Below, in pieces: positions 11,786 through 36,684 of a stretch of DNA of 64,000 nt. The notes beneath the pieces are model-generated. The model saw nothing but the letters and a program-made list of their open reading frames with translations, ran no database searches and was not told the DNA's origin. The translations under genes and the position numbers were made by a program. The DNA comes from Nyssa sinensis (taxonomy: Eukaryota; Streptophyta; Magnoliopsida; Cornales; Nyssaceae): the NCBI GenBank assembly GCA_008638375.1, contig CM018041.1:8320627-8384626 (forward strand), in the 5' to 3' direction. Each line of letters opens with the position of its first letter. Position 1 is the first letter of the stretch.

Positions 11786-12370
11786 TTTTTTACATTTGTT
11801 AGTTCTAACAACCCTTATTCTGCAGGCCCTACACATTATGGCTACTCTAGGTGAGATTAGGTACGAGTCTCAAGACTTGGAGGCTCAACTTCAGCTCCAA
11901 CTTATGAGTTTTATTGAGGCGACTAACAAAGTCGAGGAACTGAAGAAGAGACTTGAAGATGTCGAGATGGAATTTGGCACCTTTTGATCTTTGGCTGACG
12001 AACTCAGAGGGCAACTGGCCGATTCCTCCAGCACCATATCAGCTCGGGAATAAAAAATACACTCTTTGAACAACGAAGTTGTTGACCTGAAGCAGCAGAT
12101 ATCAGATCTCAAATAAAAAAGGTTTGTCATTGAGACTACCGCTTCTGAGGCCGAACACCATTCAGAGATAGAAGCCACCAAGGTTACAGCGGTTAATGAA
12201 CAAAAATACAAGATTTTGAAGCTTGTGAGGAAGCTCGCCTCTGACGGCTACAATCTTTGCCTCAAGAAAATGGCCAAAGCCTTTCTGGAGATCGATACGG
12301 AGGTTTTATACCATGTAGAAGTTTCTGATGTTGAGAGCGAGGAGTTTTTCCAAGAGGTAGTTGAGTGAGC
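10480..12370 (+). pseudogene. Decayed retroelement ORF with 'putative gypsy type transposon' domain
   Basis: A plus-strand reading from an ATG near 10480 (MSTQEDKN) is broken by stops but still shows the N-terminal domain known from plant databases as 'putative gypsy type transposon' (PF04195, recalled by pattern). The recognisable parts are CIYKEWFKFGF, FPFHPFLIRFFYFYGI, NVNGWMQLMAFLVLFL and WKKWYFFVKRAL (about 10715-11030). A basic, Ser/Pro-rich linker follows (11261-11572). Intron-like or insertion sequence with a TA repeat lies at 11750-11777. Then comes a coiled-coil region (11840-12370) with KVEELKKRLEDVEMEFG and LNNEVVDLKQQISDLK, ending FFQEVVE-stop at about 12368. In-frame stops at several places mark it as dead. 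Such proteins are thought to belong to gypsy-type elements, but their function is not established. Confidence 0.65.
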
Positions 12371-12389
12371 GACCATGTATGATTTTTGT

Positions 12390-15300
12390 TAAGTGCATCA
12401 ATTTCGACTATCATAGTTGCGTGCCACTTGGGATGTTGAAATGATTGAAAAAATGATGTAGGCTCAACCTCATCAAAAATAACAGCAGTAAAAACATAAT
12501 GAGAAGAAGATAAATTAGAATAAGAAATACAATCTTGAAGAGGTTAAGTAACACCATTTGATGGAGAAGGTGACTGGGATTGGCATGGCATAAGTGGACG
12601 TTGAGTGACGAGAGAACAATGATAATCTTAAAGGTGATTAGGAGGACGATGTGTACAAAAAGAGCGACGAAGTAGAGGTTGTGGAAGATGTGAAAGGATT
12701 GAAGAAGGTTCCACGCCAAGAGATCTTAGATTAACAAGGGCGTGATCAATCACGGTTAATGGAAGAACAACAGAAGATGAATTTATGGGTGAAGAGTGTT
12801 GTTGAAAGGGAAAAATATGCTCATGGAATGTAACATCACGACTAATGAATATGACATGTTTTCAAGATCATAGACTCAATATCCACGTTGACCAAAAGGA
12901 TAACCTACAAAGATTTCTTTAATGACATGAGGAGAAATTTTGTGTTTATGAGGTGACATGTTTTATACATAACATAAACACCCAACAAACACACAAATGA
13001 TGATATGATGATTTGGTATGAAATAGGGTCTCATGAAGTGACTTCTTCGACAATAATGGTGTGGGTAGACGGTTGATGAGATAAATTGTAGTAAAGATGC
13101 ATTCCCCCCAAAATTTTAATGGTAAGTGAGCTTGAAAGAGAAAAGCTCTAGATACTTCTACAAGATGACGATGTTGCGTCAGCCACTCCATTTTGTTGGG
13201 GAGTGCTAACATAAGTTCTTTGATGGATAATCCCATGGGTATTAAAGAAATGGTGCATGGAAATAAATTCACGACCATTATCACTTTGAGTTTTTTTTAA
13301 TAGAACATTGGAATTGATTTTGGACCATGGCAAAAAAATTTTGAAGAATAGATTGAGTTTCAGATTTATTCTTCATCAAATATACCCATGTGCAACGTGA
13401 GAAATCATCAACAATGGTTAAAAAATAACGAGCACCAAAATGGACTAGAAAAGAAATCACCTCATATATCAACATAGATTAAAGCAAAAGGATCATCACA
13501 TCTATTATTTTCATTAGGAAAAGGTAACCGTGTGTGCTTGGCTAACGAATATAGAGTACAAAAATCATTAGAACAACTAAATATGCCAGTAACAATTTTT
13601 GACAAAATAGAAAGCCTAGCAGGGAATGGATGACCTAAACGCCAATGCCAAAGATCTAATGTAGTAAATTATTGTGCAACCAAAATAGTAGGAGAAGAAA
13701 TAGGGCGATAATAGTAAAGTCCACCATGTTCTTTACGCAGTTCAATCACCTTCTTTGTGATAAGGTCTTTAAAAACACAAAAATCAGGAAAAAAATGATA
13801 ACACAATTTAGTGATTGGGTGAGTTTACTAACAGATAAAAGATTAAAAATAAATGTTGGTGAACAAAGGGCATTATCAAGATGTAATGTATCAGAAAGAT
13901 TAATACTGCCAATGTGAGAAATAGGGACTGAAATACCATTTGGTAAACGAATGGATTTACCATTTGTACTAGAAATGGTGTTCGATAACAAATGAGCAGA
14001 AGAAACAATATGATCTGTAGAACCAGTATCAATAACCCATGAGAATTCATGTGACTGGAGATTGGTAGAAGACTTACCAATAAGGTTAACAGAGGCTTGA
14101 GAGTCGGAATGAATGTTGAGGAGAGAGATTAATTGCTGATATTGCTCGGTTGTTAATTCATGTTTAACATCCTTGGGAGCTGGATTAGCATTAGATGTGG
14201 CTAAGGTAGCATTAGCTTGCTTGGGTGGTAAACCATGAAGTTTGAAAATTTAGCTCTTGTATGCCCAAGTTTATCATAATAAGTGCAATGTGGTCGATTT
14301 TGACCTTTAGTTTTAGCATTACATTTTGAATTTTCCTTATTATTCATCATTGTATTACAATTCCAATGGTTGGTAAAATTTTCTTTGGCAATAACAAGAG
14401 CAACGACATCTAGTTGAATTGGTGTGACAGAATGAATTTCCTTTTGTTTTTCTTCTTAAAGTACAATAGAATAAACCTTACCAATTGAAAGAAGAGGTTC
14501 GATAGCAAGAATTTGACTACGAAAAGCAGCATATGACTCATTTAACCCCATCAAAAATTGATAAATGTGTATTCCCAGTGTTCATGTTCAAAAAGCACTT
14601 TAGAAGCACCACAAGTGTAATCAGGAACAATACTATAGGAAGCAAGTTCGTCCCAAAGAGATTTCAGTTTAGTGAAATATGATGTGATGGAGGCTTGTTC
14701 TTGAATGATATTGCATATAGATCGTTTGATCTAAAAAATTCTAGTTGCACTTCCTTGAGAGAATCTGTCTTTGAGATCATTCCATACTTCCTTTGTTGTA
14801 TCAGCGTAAATGACACTATTGGTAATGTCTGGAGATATGAAATTTACTAACCATGATAATACTATGTCATTGCAGTGTAACCATTCAGAACCATTTTCAT
14901 TGCGCGACACTAAGTGTAATAGTTATTGCCATTATGGAGTTGAGAAACTAGAACAATACCTGGAATATCAAATGGAAAAAGATAATAAGGAGAATTGATA
15001 TTGGAACCATGTGATTCATTAATTGTAGATATGACTGTTGTTAATTCAGTCATTGTATATAAGAGAAGAAACATAGAGAATCAATAAAAAAAAAATGTTT
15101 GAGTGATTGAAAAAAAATGCGGAAAGGATGTCTCAGAATCAAGATGCTCTGATACCATTTAAAATAAAATAAAGAGGAAAGAAAGGGAAAAATAAACATA
15201 AGTTTTACGTGGTTCAGCTTTGGTTGCCTACATCCACGGACTAAACTTCCACGATTTTTTTCATTTTTATTTCTCTCACATATATACAAGCTTTACAACG

Positions 15301-15592
15301 AGAAGGAATATATACAAGAAGAAGAATAAAGTCATATAAGATAAGATGTGATTAATCCACCAAATTTAGGAAAGAAAAATTTTTTCCTCATAAAGAAGGA
15401 AAGTCTTCCATTTTGAATAAGGAAAGTCTTCTCTTCCATTTGAATGAGAAAAGATTTCTCTTCCTCAAAGAGGAAAGTCTTCAAATTGAATAAGGAGAAA
15501 AATTTTTCTTTCTTTTAATAAAGTCTTCATTTCTTTGAATAACGTCAATAGAAAGAGAAAAAGATGTCCTTGAATAGTAACGGAATGTCACA
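12390..15592 (-). mobile_element. Ty1/copia retrotransposon, degenerate, 3'-truncated
   Basis: Read on the minus strand: candidate LTR (15592-15158), PBS TGGTATCAGAGC (15157-15146), then polyprotein remnants in the copia order. Gag starts at ATG 15053 with SPYYLFPFDIPG and a stop in place of Trp (NYYT*CRAMKM). A decayed CCHC knuckle (CTYYDKLGH) lies near 14280, and the protease WVIDTGSTDHI near 14035. The pre-integrase LWHWRLGHP is near 13650. The integrase core has QSDNGREF, HGIIHQRTYVSTPQQNGVA and LPLKFWGECIFTTIYLINR (13330-13030). The RT start EPTSFFQSFQHPKW lies near 12430. RT catalytic motifs, RNase H and the 3' LTR are missing. Many stops and frameshifts are present, so it is dead. Confidence 0.85.
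15158..15592 (-). repeat. Candidate 5' LTR of the copia element
   Basis: On the minus strand the block lies just upstream of the PBS and starts TGTGACATTCCGTTAC. It contains GTAGGCAACCAAAGCTGAACCACGTAAAAC, a string often seen in plant copia LTRs. The inner end lacks a clean CA (TTTTAAA), so the exact boundaries are uncertain. Inside it, an AGGAAAGTCTTC motif is repeated several times (15400-15530). Confidence 0.5.
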
Positions 15593-16183
15593 TTAGAAAA
15601 TCTGTTATTCACAAACAAATCACAACCACAAGGACTGTGGTGAAATTTCAAAAATTAGAGATAATATTTATAATTCAGAAATTTTTGAAAAACTCGGTAT
15701 AAGTTACTTAATTAGTAAATATCATCAAAGTATATCAAAAATAAGATATATATATATATATATATATAAACATATATATATAATTATTTTATTTCTCTAA
15801 TAATTAATATTATATATATTTTAAAAATGTGTTAATTATTTGTTAATAGAATTAATAGTTATCTAATATGGGAATTAAGTTGGTTACTTGGGGCAAGAAC
15901 CATCACTCTCGTTTTTTTCTTTTTTCCTTTTCTTTTTGAAGTTATTGGAAAGAAGATGGAGTGATCCAGCGGGCTCAAGTCTACATATTCAGCAATGTCA
16001 CCCGTTATAACACTGACACGTGTTGAGATACTGATCGATGGGCCATATTAGCATCTCCCGCAATCAAATTAGGGTAACACGAAACGCACGGCCGGGCGGA
16101 CCGGAAAAAAAAAAAAACCGCGAATAACACCCCAGTGAGAGTTCAGCCCCACTTCCCTGTTCGTGATTTCTGTTTTTCGATTC
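15593..16183. other. Upstream region of adenylosuccinate lyase
   Basis: AT-rich sequence with a TA microsatellite (15740-15782). The last 150 bp is more GC-rich (GGCCGGGCGGACCGG near 16091) and probably holds the transcription start. CACGTG lies near 16018 (GACACGTGTTGAG). No gene seen. Confidence 0.5.
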
Positions 16184-28542
<12,359 letters not shown>

Positions 28543-30599
28543 GAGTTGCCCCTTAAGTTCTCACCTGTGTGCTGCATTGTGAATCTAATGAGTAATGTGC
28601 AGGTAGTCCTGAGATATTCCTTTAGCTGGTTAAGTGTAAAGAAGGAAGCATATTCTGCTTCTGCTAAAAAAGATTGTTTTGTTTTTTTTTTAACTGAAGA
28701 TGATTATACCCCGTATTTATGGATGAAAAAACTTTGGTTGAAATCTTGAAAGCAATTTCTATGCTTTAATTACTACAAGCTTCTCTTTTCTGCATTCATT
28801 GTGCTTGAAATGGATTGAGTTTTGAGAAATTGAGAGACAAATGATAACCAGAAGGCATGCTTGTTAGAACAGTTGATATTTTCCTTTTCTGGTGAAACTA
28901 TAATAATTCTGTAAGCTCATTAGTACAGTTGATCTCTTCTTCTTCGTCTTCTCCTTTTTCTTTTTCTTTCCTTACCTTTATGTCATGTTTGGGATGAGAA
29001 GGAAAGAAAAGAAAAACAAGATTTAATTATTTTCTTTTGTTTAGTTGAGAAGAGAATGAAGAAAACTAAGAATGGAAAATGAAGGGAAATAAAAGAAAAG
29101 AAAAGGGCAGACATTTGTGATTGAGAAAAACAGTTTGAAGCTTAAGGTTGATAGGTTTGCTGATGTCAAATTCGATAATCATTATTTTCTTGAGTTTTGT
29201 TGGATTGGAAAGCTAAGAAATAGGAATTGAGAACATGCTCTTGACGTGACAATTCAACCATGCTCTTACATCCTCAATAATTGGAAGAATAGTCCACTAA
29301 CCTGACCTGTTTCTAATTCCAATCAATTTCATAATTCCAAACACGGCATTGTTCAAATTGAATAATATAGTACATATCAAAAAATTTATATACAAAATGA
29401 ATTGATAATTAGCTGTTTATTATTTTAAAATAAAAGACTATAAGTACTCATTGATTTTTCCTAAATGGTAATAGCAATATCATTCTTCAAGCCATTCAAG
29501 CCTAACTGTGATCGTTTCAGTTAGCAACTTGCTCATAGCCTCACAGATTGCATTAAAACAGGTTAATTAAACTTATATTAAAAGTTTAAGGCAAGCCTGA
29601 ATAACGGATTGCTTTGATATTCCTCATGAGATCCACAGGTAATTATCCAGCTTTAATTTGAAGTTCGTTAAATTTTAAATTGGTTTTTCTTTTTCTATAT
29701 AAAAAAAAAAAAAAAATTATGTACACGTGTCCTTTCGTTAGCAAAATTGATTTTTAAATAACCATGTCTTAATGAAGTAAACAATGATTTGATGCCATAA
29801 ATTATTCATTCAAAAAAAAAAGTTCAAATGAGAGTACTAATACCACCGACTTGAGTATGAATGATGGGTAAGTTGATTTGAAGAACGTATTATAAATTTA
29901 AAAGTTTTAAGTTTAATCTATCATACTTACGACTTATAAGATTTTTAAATTATTTGATAAATAGGAATGGTTTAGTCTAACAAAGTTAGAATACTTACTT
30001 CTTTGAATTAAAAAATAAAATAAAATAAAATCATTAAAAAACCCAAAAAAACTAAAGAAAATAATTAAATCACATATCTTGACTGAGTACCCAATTCTCA
30101 CGGGATTGGCGAGATTTGATTCTTCCACCTCCACTATTGTATATAAAAAAAAAAAGACAATAAGATGGCGAAGAGAGCTTGTTTTCTAAAGCTGTTAACG
30201 AAAACGGTAAAATTTGCTTTGAAGCCATTCCGACAAACGGAGCATTACACTAGTTTATGTCCTTTCCTGAAATTGTAAAGGGGCATTCTTAAAATTAAAG
30301 CTTATCATGAATCATGATCAACCCAGGCAGCTTCTTAAATCTTATCATGAATCATGATAACCCACGCTGCAGTGGGCCAGTGGGGGTCCCACCCTCAATT
30401 ATTGGAACCAAAATTGACATTTCGAAATCCAAATGGAATTAACGTCCAAGAAAATGAAATCACCAACAAATATACAAATGTATCATTCAATCTAATAATT
30501 GTAAGTTTGGGACACAATTGCCCTTCGCTTTTACCCAAAATTACTACACAGTGCCTTAAAAGTACAGCAATGCGTGAAAGGGCGGAGACTTGTTCCAGG
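28543..30599. other. ADSL 3' UTR and intergenic
   Basis: The ADSL 3' UTR probably extends through the first few hundred bases. A purine-rich stretch (28990-29105) lies between TGTTTGG (28987) and CCAAACA (29337), which could be the weak inverted ends of an old MITE. A-rich homopolymers lie at 29701-29716 and 30150. No gene seen. Confidence 0.45.
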
Positions 30600-30700
30600 T
30601 TCCATGTTCCAAAGATACAGATAATGAATGGCGAAGCTTCCCCCCGATCGCCCCTTAGCTTCCTTCAAGAACCACACTCTCTTCAATGTCGCTCTCAGGT

Positions 30701-30756
<56 letters not shown>

Positions 30757-31526
30757 AATTTTTTTTATCTCAATTTCACTAGTAGGAGAACGAAACACTA
30801 GATTTGGCTACGATTTGCGGTGATTTGTTAGGTTTGTTATATGACTCGCCAAGCTGTTTTCAAATTAAAGCGCTTTTGTTAGTTGATTGTTTTAAGTGGC
30901 TACTCTATTGTCATACTATCAGATGATTGTAGAGAAATCAGAATACTATCAACTTTTGCATGTTTTTTTGTGTGCAAAGTCTCCTCTTGATTGACATTTT
31001 GTAATTTAATGGTTTTCAATGTACTGTTGAAGTGAAAATTCTGTGAATCCATTTCTAATTTCTTATGTTGATTTGATAACTCAATGAAATTGTCTAATAT
31101 GATTGTTATAGAGTCGTGTAATTGATTGGCATATGAAATTTGGACCAACGGGCACTTGTATATGGAATAAGGAAGCAGTGTAAAAGGGCACCAATAGAAA
31201 GCACTTTGAAGATCAAGATATTTTCTGAAGTGACTTGCTTTTTTTGCATATGTTTGATAGGCAAAGAAGTTGAGATGCAATGTTGGCAGCTGATATCATG
31301 GTAATAGAGATTCTTGTAAGTTCTCATTCTGTTCAGAGGTGCTGTGCCACTTGTAATATATATGCACATGATATGTATATTAATTGTTGATATGGTTTTG
31401 ACGAGGGTGTTGTGAATGAGTTGATTTTTGTTGTTGCAGGTCATCCTTCTATCATCTGGAAGGGATTTAGATTCTTTCGGGTCTGCTAGTTGAGCCATTA
31501 TTTGCTGATTACAGTATCACAGCCAT
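30600..31526 (+). other. Putative 5' UTR exons of the HAD-like gene, with CT microsatellite
   Basis: A non-coding first exon probably ends at GCTCTCAG|GTAACT (about 30698). The intron start is followed at once by a (CT)n microsatellite (30703-30750). An acceptor-like TTGTTGTTGCAG ends at 31440, and a second acceptor-like site (GATTACAG) ends at 31514. Which is used cannot be decided from the sequence. In the frame of the first ATG, an upstream TGA (at about 31505) supports starting at 31527 if the longer exon is used. Confidence 0.45.
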
Positions 31527-34500
31527 ATGGAGCGGGAATACTCCACCCAGAGTCTTTCAAGTAGAGGTGGTTCTGGTATGCATTCTCGTCTTCACTGTTC
31601 ATGTTCTGTTGGGTATGGGTGGTGTTTTATTGATAGGATATGATAACAAACAATAAACAACTCCAACTGCTAGAACATGTATTATGACTAATTATTGTTG
31701 TGGTCCAACAAATTTGAAATATAGATCCAACTGGTAACTAAGATATGTTTGGAAATTGAATCACTATTGTCAAAGCAATGCAGTTGTCAATTATGAATCC
31801 ATGGGAAAAGTTTCAGTAAAAGTGTGGCATGAATATTGTGGTCTCTCAATTGGGGCGATCTAAAAAAAGATATAATGTTGGATGGTTAGGACATCAATTT
31901 TCTTTCTGATGCCTGCCACTGTGTATGCCACTGGAAGATTGTAAGTTATGTGTACTGGGTATGAGTACTACACCTCGAAATAATTTTTTAGCTAATCCTC
32001 ATGAGCCATTGATGTTCTTTGTTTTGCCTAATTGCAGAAATGGGAAGTCGTTATGTGGTGGAGTCAGGGGATTTATATAACAAACTTTGCTGCAACGATC
32101 TTCATTGCTGCACTTGTAACAGTTGGGGTTTTATTAATCACTTTGCTGATTGCCTTAACAGTAATGTTGCAATCCTGTCAAAATAAGAATGCGGGAGTTA
32201 TTGAGATGTGGAAATCAAGTGATGATTATAGTTATTGCAAGATTTTTGCTCTGCATGCAGAGCTTAACAGATTGGACGCAGATTATTTCCCTGCAATTTG
32301 CAAGGCTGTTGCCATTCATTACATCAAAGAAGGTCAATATATGAGAGATTTAAATACTACGATGTTGGTGTCTGAGAATTACTTTAGTATTGTTAGACCA
32401 CTAGATGATGGTCTAGATATAGTGTTGATGGATGTGGATGACCTTTTGCCTTCAAATCCTCATCATAGTGATCCATTGCTGCCCCGGTAATTTTCTCCTG
32501 ACCTATAACTTATGAGCTGTCATTATGTTGTTGACTGCATTTCCTCGTTCTCATGTCAAAATTTTCATTGTGAGTAATATATTGGATCACTGGCTTCACT
32601 AGGAGTCCATAAACATATGGTGATTCTCACATTATCACATGCTAGTTGGTTGGTTGTCCAAAAGTGCCTGTTCAAGTAAGATCATCGTTTTCCTGTGGGA
32701 GTATATTTTGTTTTCAGACAGTTTGAAATATAGTGAAGAAAGCTTTGCCTTCCCTGTTTTCAATTTCTGCCACTCATCTTTAAAATTAATCAATTTTCTT
32801 CTTGTAACTAATAATTTTTTATGGAGAAAATGTATACCCTGGGAAGTGAGAAAAATTACAAGAATCAATTCCCTATATCCTTACATATGGTGTGTCAGCC
32901 ATCTGCCATGAAAAAAAAAAGTGGAATATTGTATGTATTCAATTATATGGAATACTGTATGAATGCTATCCCTCCGAAAGGATGAGATGCAGGCTTCAAG
33001 TTCCAATTGGGATATAGGTGTGCCTGTGGTATTTATCAAAAGAAAAGAATATTGTATGGATTCTAGATCTGCACAAAGTGGTGTGGGCATGTCTAAATTG
33101 CTTCATTCTTCTTGTGAATTCAGTTTCTTATGCCTAACTGGATATTTTTCTTAAGGAAATCACCAACGCAAGTATCTGCTTTTCAAAACTTGATGTATTT
33201 CGTATTTCTTGTTGAAGAAACTTACACTTATTTTCTTTACATGTAGCATCTATCTTTTATTGTCCATGGAAATATGCCTTTAATTATTGCATATCATTTA
33301 AAGAAGAAATATTTATTTGTCTGTTTTGGCACAGTCTAAAACAATATGGTTGTAATGACTGTATTGAAGAGGCAATATATCAGAAGCACAAGTTTATTCT
33401 GAAGCTGTACTTAAAACTTCAATCGGCTGGATGGCCATTGATTTTGATATCAAGGAAGCCTGAGAAACAACGCAATTCCACTATAAAGTACCTTATTGCA
33501 GCGGGATACACTGGCTGGTCTTCATTGATTATGAGGTATTGTACCCATGTTCCTTTATTTGATCACTCTAACAAATCCACTGACTGTTAAGTTGTAGAAA
33601 AATCAATGTCTTCCTCTTATTATGCCCTGAAAATTTAGATACCATTGAATTACTTATAAAATTCCCCTAGGTTTTGATTATTCTTATTTATGGGTATGGC
33701 CTTCGATTTTCTTGGAAATGCTGAGCTTCATTATTTGATTTCTGGAAAGGGTGTTGAATTTTCATTCGGAAAAAGCTAAAATAATAAAATATAGAAGTTC
33801 TTCCCTTACCATGGTATTTCTTATAATTGTATACAGATCCAAAATGTCCATGTTCCTACAGGAAATGTTTCTTGAATTTCCAAAGTTGAAATTCCTTTAG
33901 ATATGGATTGATCGCTTTCCTTACAGATCAGTCCATGTTGATGCGATTTATCATTAGATTCTATTTTGGTTTCTAAATTTTCACCAAACTATTTCTCCCT
34001 ATCACATTTTACAGTCCTTCTGTGCCATATTCCCTGATTTAATTTTTCTAATCTTCTTCAACCTAACTGTGAATTGCTTAATTGTGGTTCTGTTGAAAAC
34101 TCAAACATATAAATTGAGCAAAATTGAAACCTTCAATCTGTTTGCAGTAAGCACAAAGGAAAAATCAACCATTTTATCAATGGAATCTTGCAAGTTGCCG
34201 TATATTATTAATAGCCAAACCAATGTTTAAGAGTGTTCTCGACTCTTTTGCCTCTGTATTGTTGGTAGAATACTTGCCATATATTGTTGAAAAAGTATAT
34301 TTTACCCCACAGTCTAAAGTCAATGTTATGGCTGCACTCTTTTGAGTATCTCTAAGTTCCTGTTGCCTGACACAGGCTTTGAATTTCTTTCAGGCTGATA
34401 ATCATTTACTTTAGTGTGTAATTGTCTGACCTATCAAGATATTGATACATGTTACTCTCTTCATGGCTGAATTGACAGTGTTCCCTTTCTTCTTTGCATT

Positions 34501-34855
34501 GGATTCCTCTACCTTGAATAGCCCTTGTGACTAATACATCTAGTTTGCAACCTTAATAAACCAATTATTTGATCTTCTAGAGACAAATGATCTATCATGA
34601 CCTCTTCAACCCATTTTGCCTATATTTATGTGTATTTAATCCTGATCTTGTCGTCTATGGGGCTTTTGACCAGATAATTGCTTGGATGGTTGTGAAACTC
34701 TGGTTGACTTATTTTTGGCAGAGGATATCTGGTAGGTTAGCTTTTGTGGTCTGAGGATATTTTTTCAGGTTGGATTTGTTGGAAAATATGGATATTCCTC
34801 CTGGCTATATGCCATGTGCCATTGCACTTTATGTTATATTCTCTGCGTTGATGCG

Positions 34856-34892
<37 letters not shown>

Positions 34893-35211
34893 GTACAGTA
34901 ATTTGAACGTTTTTTTAACCGACATTACCTATGCAGTTGGTTAAAATTGATGGCATTAGTGCAGGTTGGATGATGAAATGCAAATGGATAGCCGAGAATA
35001 CTTTTCCAGACGAAGGACCGAAATGCAAAATGCAGGCTTCCGTATCAGGTCTGTGGTTAGCAGCCAGATGGATGCTTTATCAGGCCCATGTTTAGGAAAG
35101 CGTATTTTCAAGCTTCCAAACCCTTTTTATTACAACATAGAGGATTATATTGAAAGCAGAGATACCCCACACCAGAATTTAGCAGGGAAACAAAAAGGCT
35201 CATATTTCTGA
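31527..35211 (+). CDS. Membrane-anchored HAD superfamily (subfamily IIIB acid-phosphatase-like) protein, possible frameshift
   Basis: Resembles the plant-specific family that includes Arabidopsis At2g39920 (from memory). Exons: 31527-31575 ([12 protein letters not shown]), 32038-32486, 33335-33535 and 34965-35211. One transmembrane segment ([21 protein letters not shown]) comes early. HAD motif I appears as VLMDVDD, motif II region as [12 protein letters not shown], and later conserved parts as [18 protein letters not shown] and [11 protein letters not shown]. The substrate is unknown; the family is related to vegetative storage/acid phosphatases. Oddity: exons 1 and 2 join in phase for [11 protein letters not shown], but a run of four G at 32067-32070 then shifts the frame, and IYITNFAAT continues one base later. 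The phases of exons 3 and 4 fit only if one base is removed. Translation from ATG 32053 ([11 protein letters not shown]) would instead give an intact 293 aa protein. Confidence 0.8.
34857..34888 (+). repeat. (CT)n microsatellite in intron 3 of the HAD-like gene
   Basis: About 16 CT units lie 76 bp upstream of the last exon. They may extend the pyrimidine-rich region before the acceptor, but this is not needed for splicing. Confidence 0.9.
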
Positions 35212-35580
35212 GGCACACTATTGATTTTGTACTGCATGTGTACATCTTTTGCTTGTTGGGAGTACACCATCATTCCACACTCATACTGGCCTGCCTTGTT
35301 GAATCTATGCCATTGTTTACTATTGAAGGATTTAAAGTATGAAGGAACAATGCCCCTAAAGGAGTCGTGCAAATTCTATGCCAGGACCTGGTTGAAGTGG
35401 CTGTGCCCTCATCTGTGGTAGATTATGAAGGGTTTCACCCACCCAAAAAAAGAAGCCTCATCCAAACTATTTAGACTTGTATATTTTATGCTATATTATG
35501 ATGATTGTAATTGATTTTATTATTGTTATTTCACTCATTTGTGAAAACTTTTTAGAAATAGTAGGCCCTGGCTCTTTTTT

Positions 35581-35699
35581 TATCAAAAGCAGCTAGTTCA
35601 ACTCAACAAAGTCTTATCATAACTATTAGGGTATCAAAAGCAGCTAGTTCAACTCAACAAAGTCTTATCATAACTATTAGGGTATCAAAAGCAGCTAGT
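35581..35699 (+). repeat. 51 bp perfect tandem repeat, 2.3 copies
   Basis: The unit begins TATCAAAAGCAGCTAGTTCA and ends ACTATTAGGG. Copies lie at 35581-35631 and 35632-35682, with a partial third from 35683. The two full copies look identical, so the duplication is recent. It lies about 370 bp after the HAD-like stop codon, near or beyond the 3' UTR. Confidence 0.9.
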
Positions 35700-36278
35700 T
35701 GTTTCAGGTAATTGATTGATGAAGTTGCTGTGAGGATGTTCTTATTGTCTCAAGGATATTGGGGTTCTTCCTTTTCAGGCACTGACTAGTGCCCCTGATA
35801 TAGGATCTTTGAAACAATTCCCCAACTAGCAACCCACCATGTAATTATTAAAACTCAACCTGGCCGATCCAAACTGAGTAATTCCAGAGTAGACTGGGTC
35901 TATAAACTAAATCGATCTCACAGTTTGTTGGACAAAAAAATAAATTCTTATTTTACATTTGTATTACAAAATAATATAATATCGCACCATCAAGAGCGTG
36001 TCAAATTGAATAATTGATGTTGTATAATAATATAGTATCACGTCATCTGAGATATAAAATTTGTAATAAAAATTAAAAAAGTGTAATACCCTCTTTAGAT
36101 TATATTAGTATGAAATTCTGTTTTGTCCAAAACCTTATTTTTAGGGTTGATAAGCCCTCCCAATTCGAAAATGCATATATAAAATTATATATATCTTACT
36201 AAATATGTTTGAAAATACAAATAAATTATGCAAAATATATTTATATTCCTCTTTACTAATACATATACAATCACCCAT

Positions 36279-36327
<49 letters not shown>

Positions 36328-36684
36328 ATTAATAATAATTGTTTAACCACATTTCACTGGATTCACATTATCAAAATATCAAACACACATGGTAGTAATT
36401 ATCTAACCAGAAATAAGATTTGCACACACAACTCAATCCACACTTTACTGAAGCCTCATTTCCTTCATCCAAACAATAAATTTGCATACAAAATTCCAGG
36501 AAAACACAGATTCAAATTTCATTGAAATCACTTTTTTGTGCAAGTGCATTGAAACCTCATTCATCAGACAATCAACACCACCTTGAACAAAGTAGGATTC
36601 AATCACAGATAATTTCATCCCACAAATCAAAATCTGCACTGTACTATCCTAATTCCTAACACAGCAAACCAGTGGTTTGTATAT
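35700..36684. other. Intergenic and GH17 3' UTR, with (CT)n microsatellite
   Basis: AT-rich sequence with a (CT)n repeat at about 36282-36324 (21 units). The GH17 3' UTR (minus strand) probably covers the last 100-250 bp. The frames overlapping the repeat (Ser-Leu or Arg-Glu runs) are artefacts. Confidence 0.6.

Noticed and set aside
12411..12719. Hydrophobic minus-strand ORF (LLLFLMRLSLHHFF)
   Set aside because: It is the wrong frame over copia sequence; the neighbouring frame gives the RT-start motif EPTSFFQSFQHPKW.
36141..36525. ORFs with Ser-Leu or Arg-Glu runs
   Set aside because: Translations of the (CT)n microsatellite.
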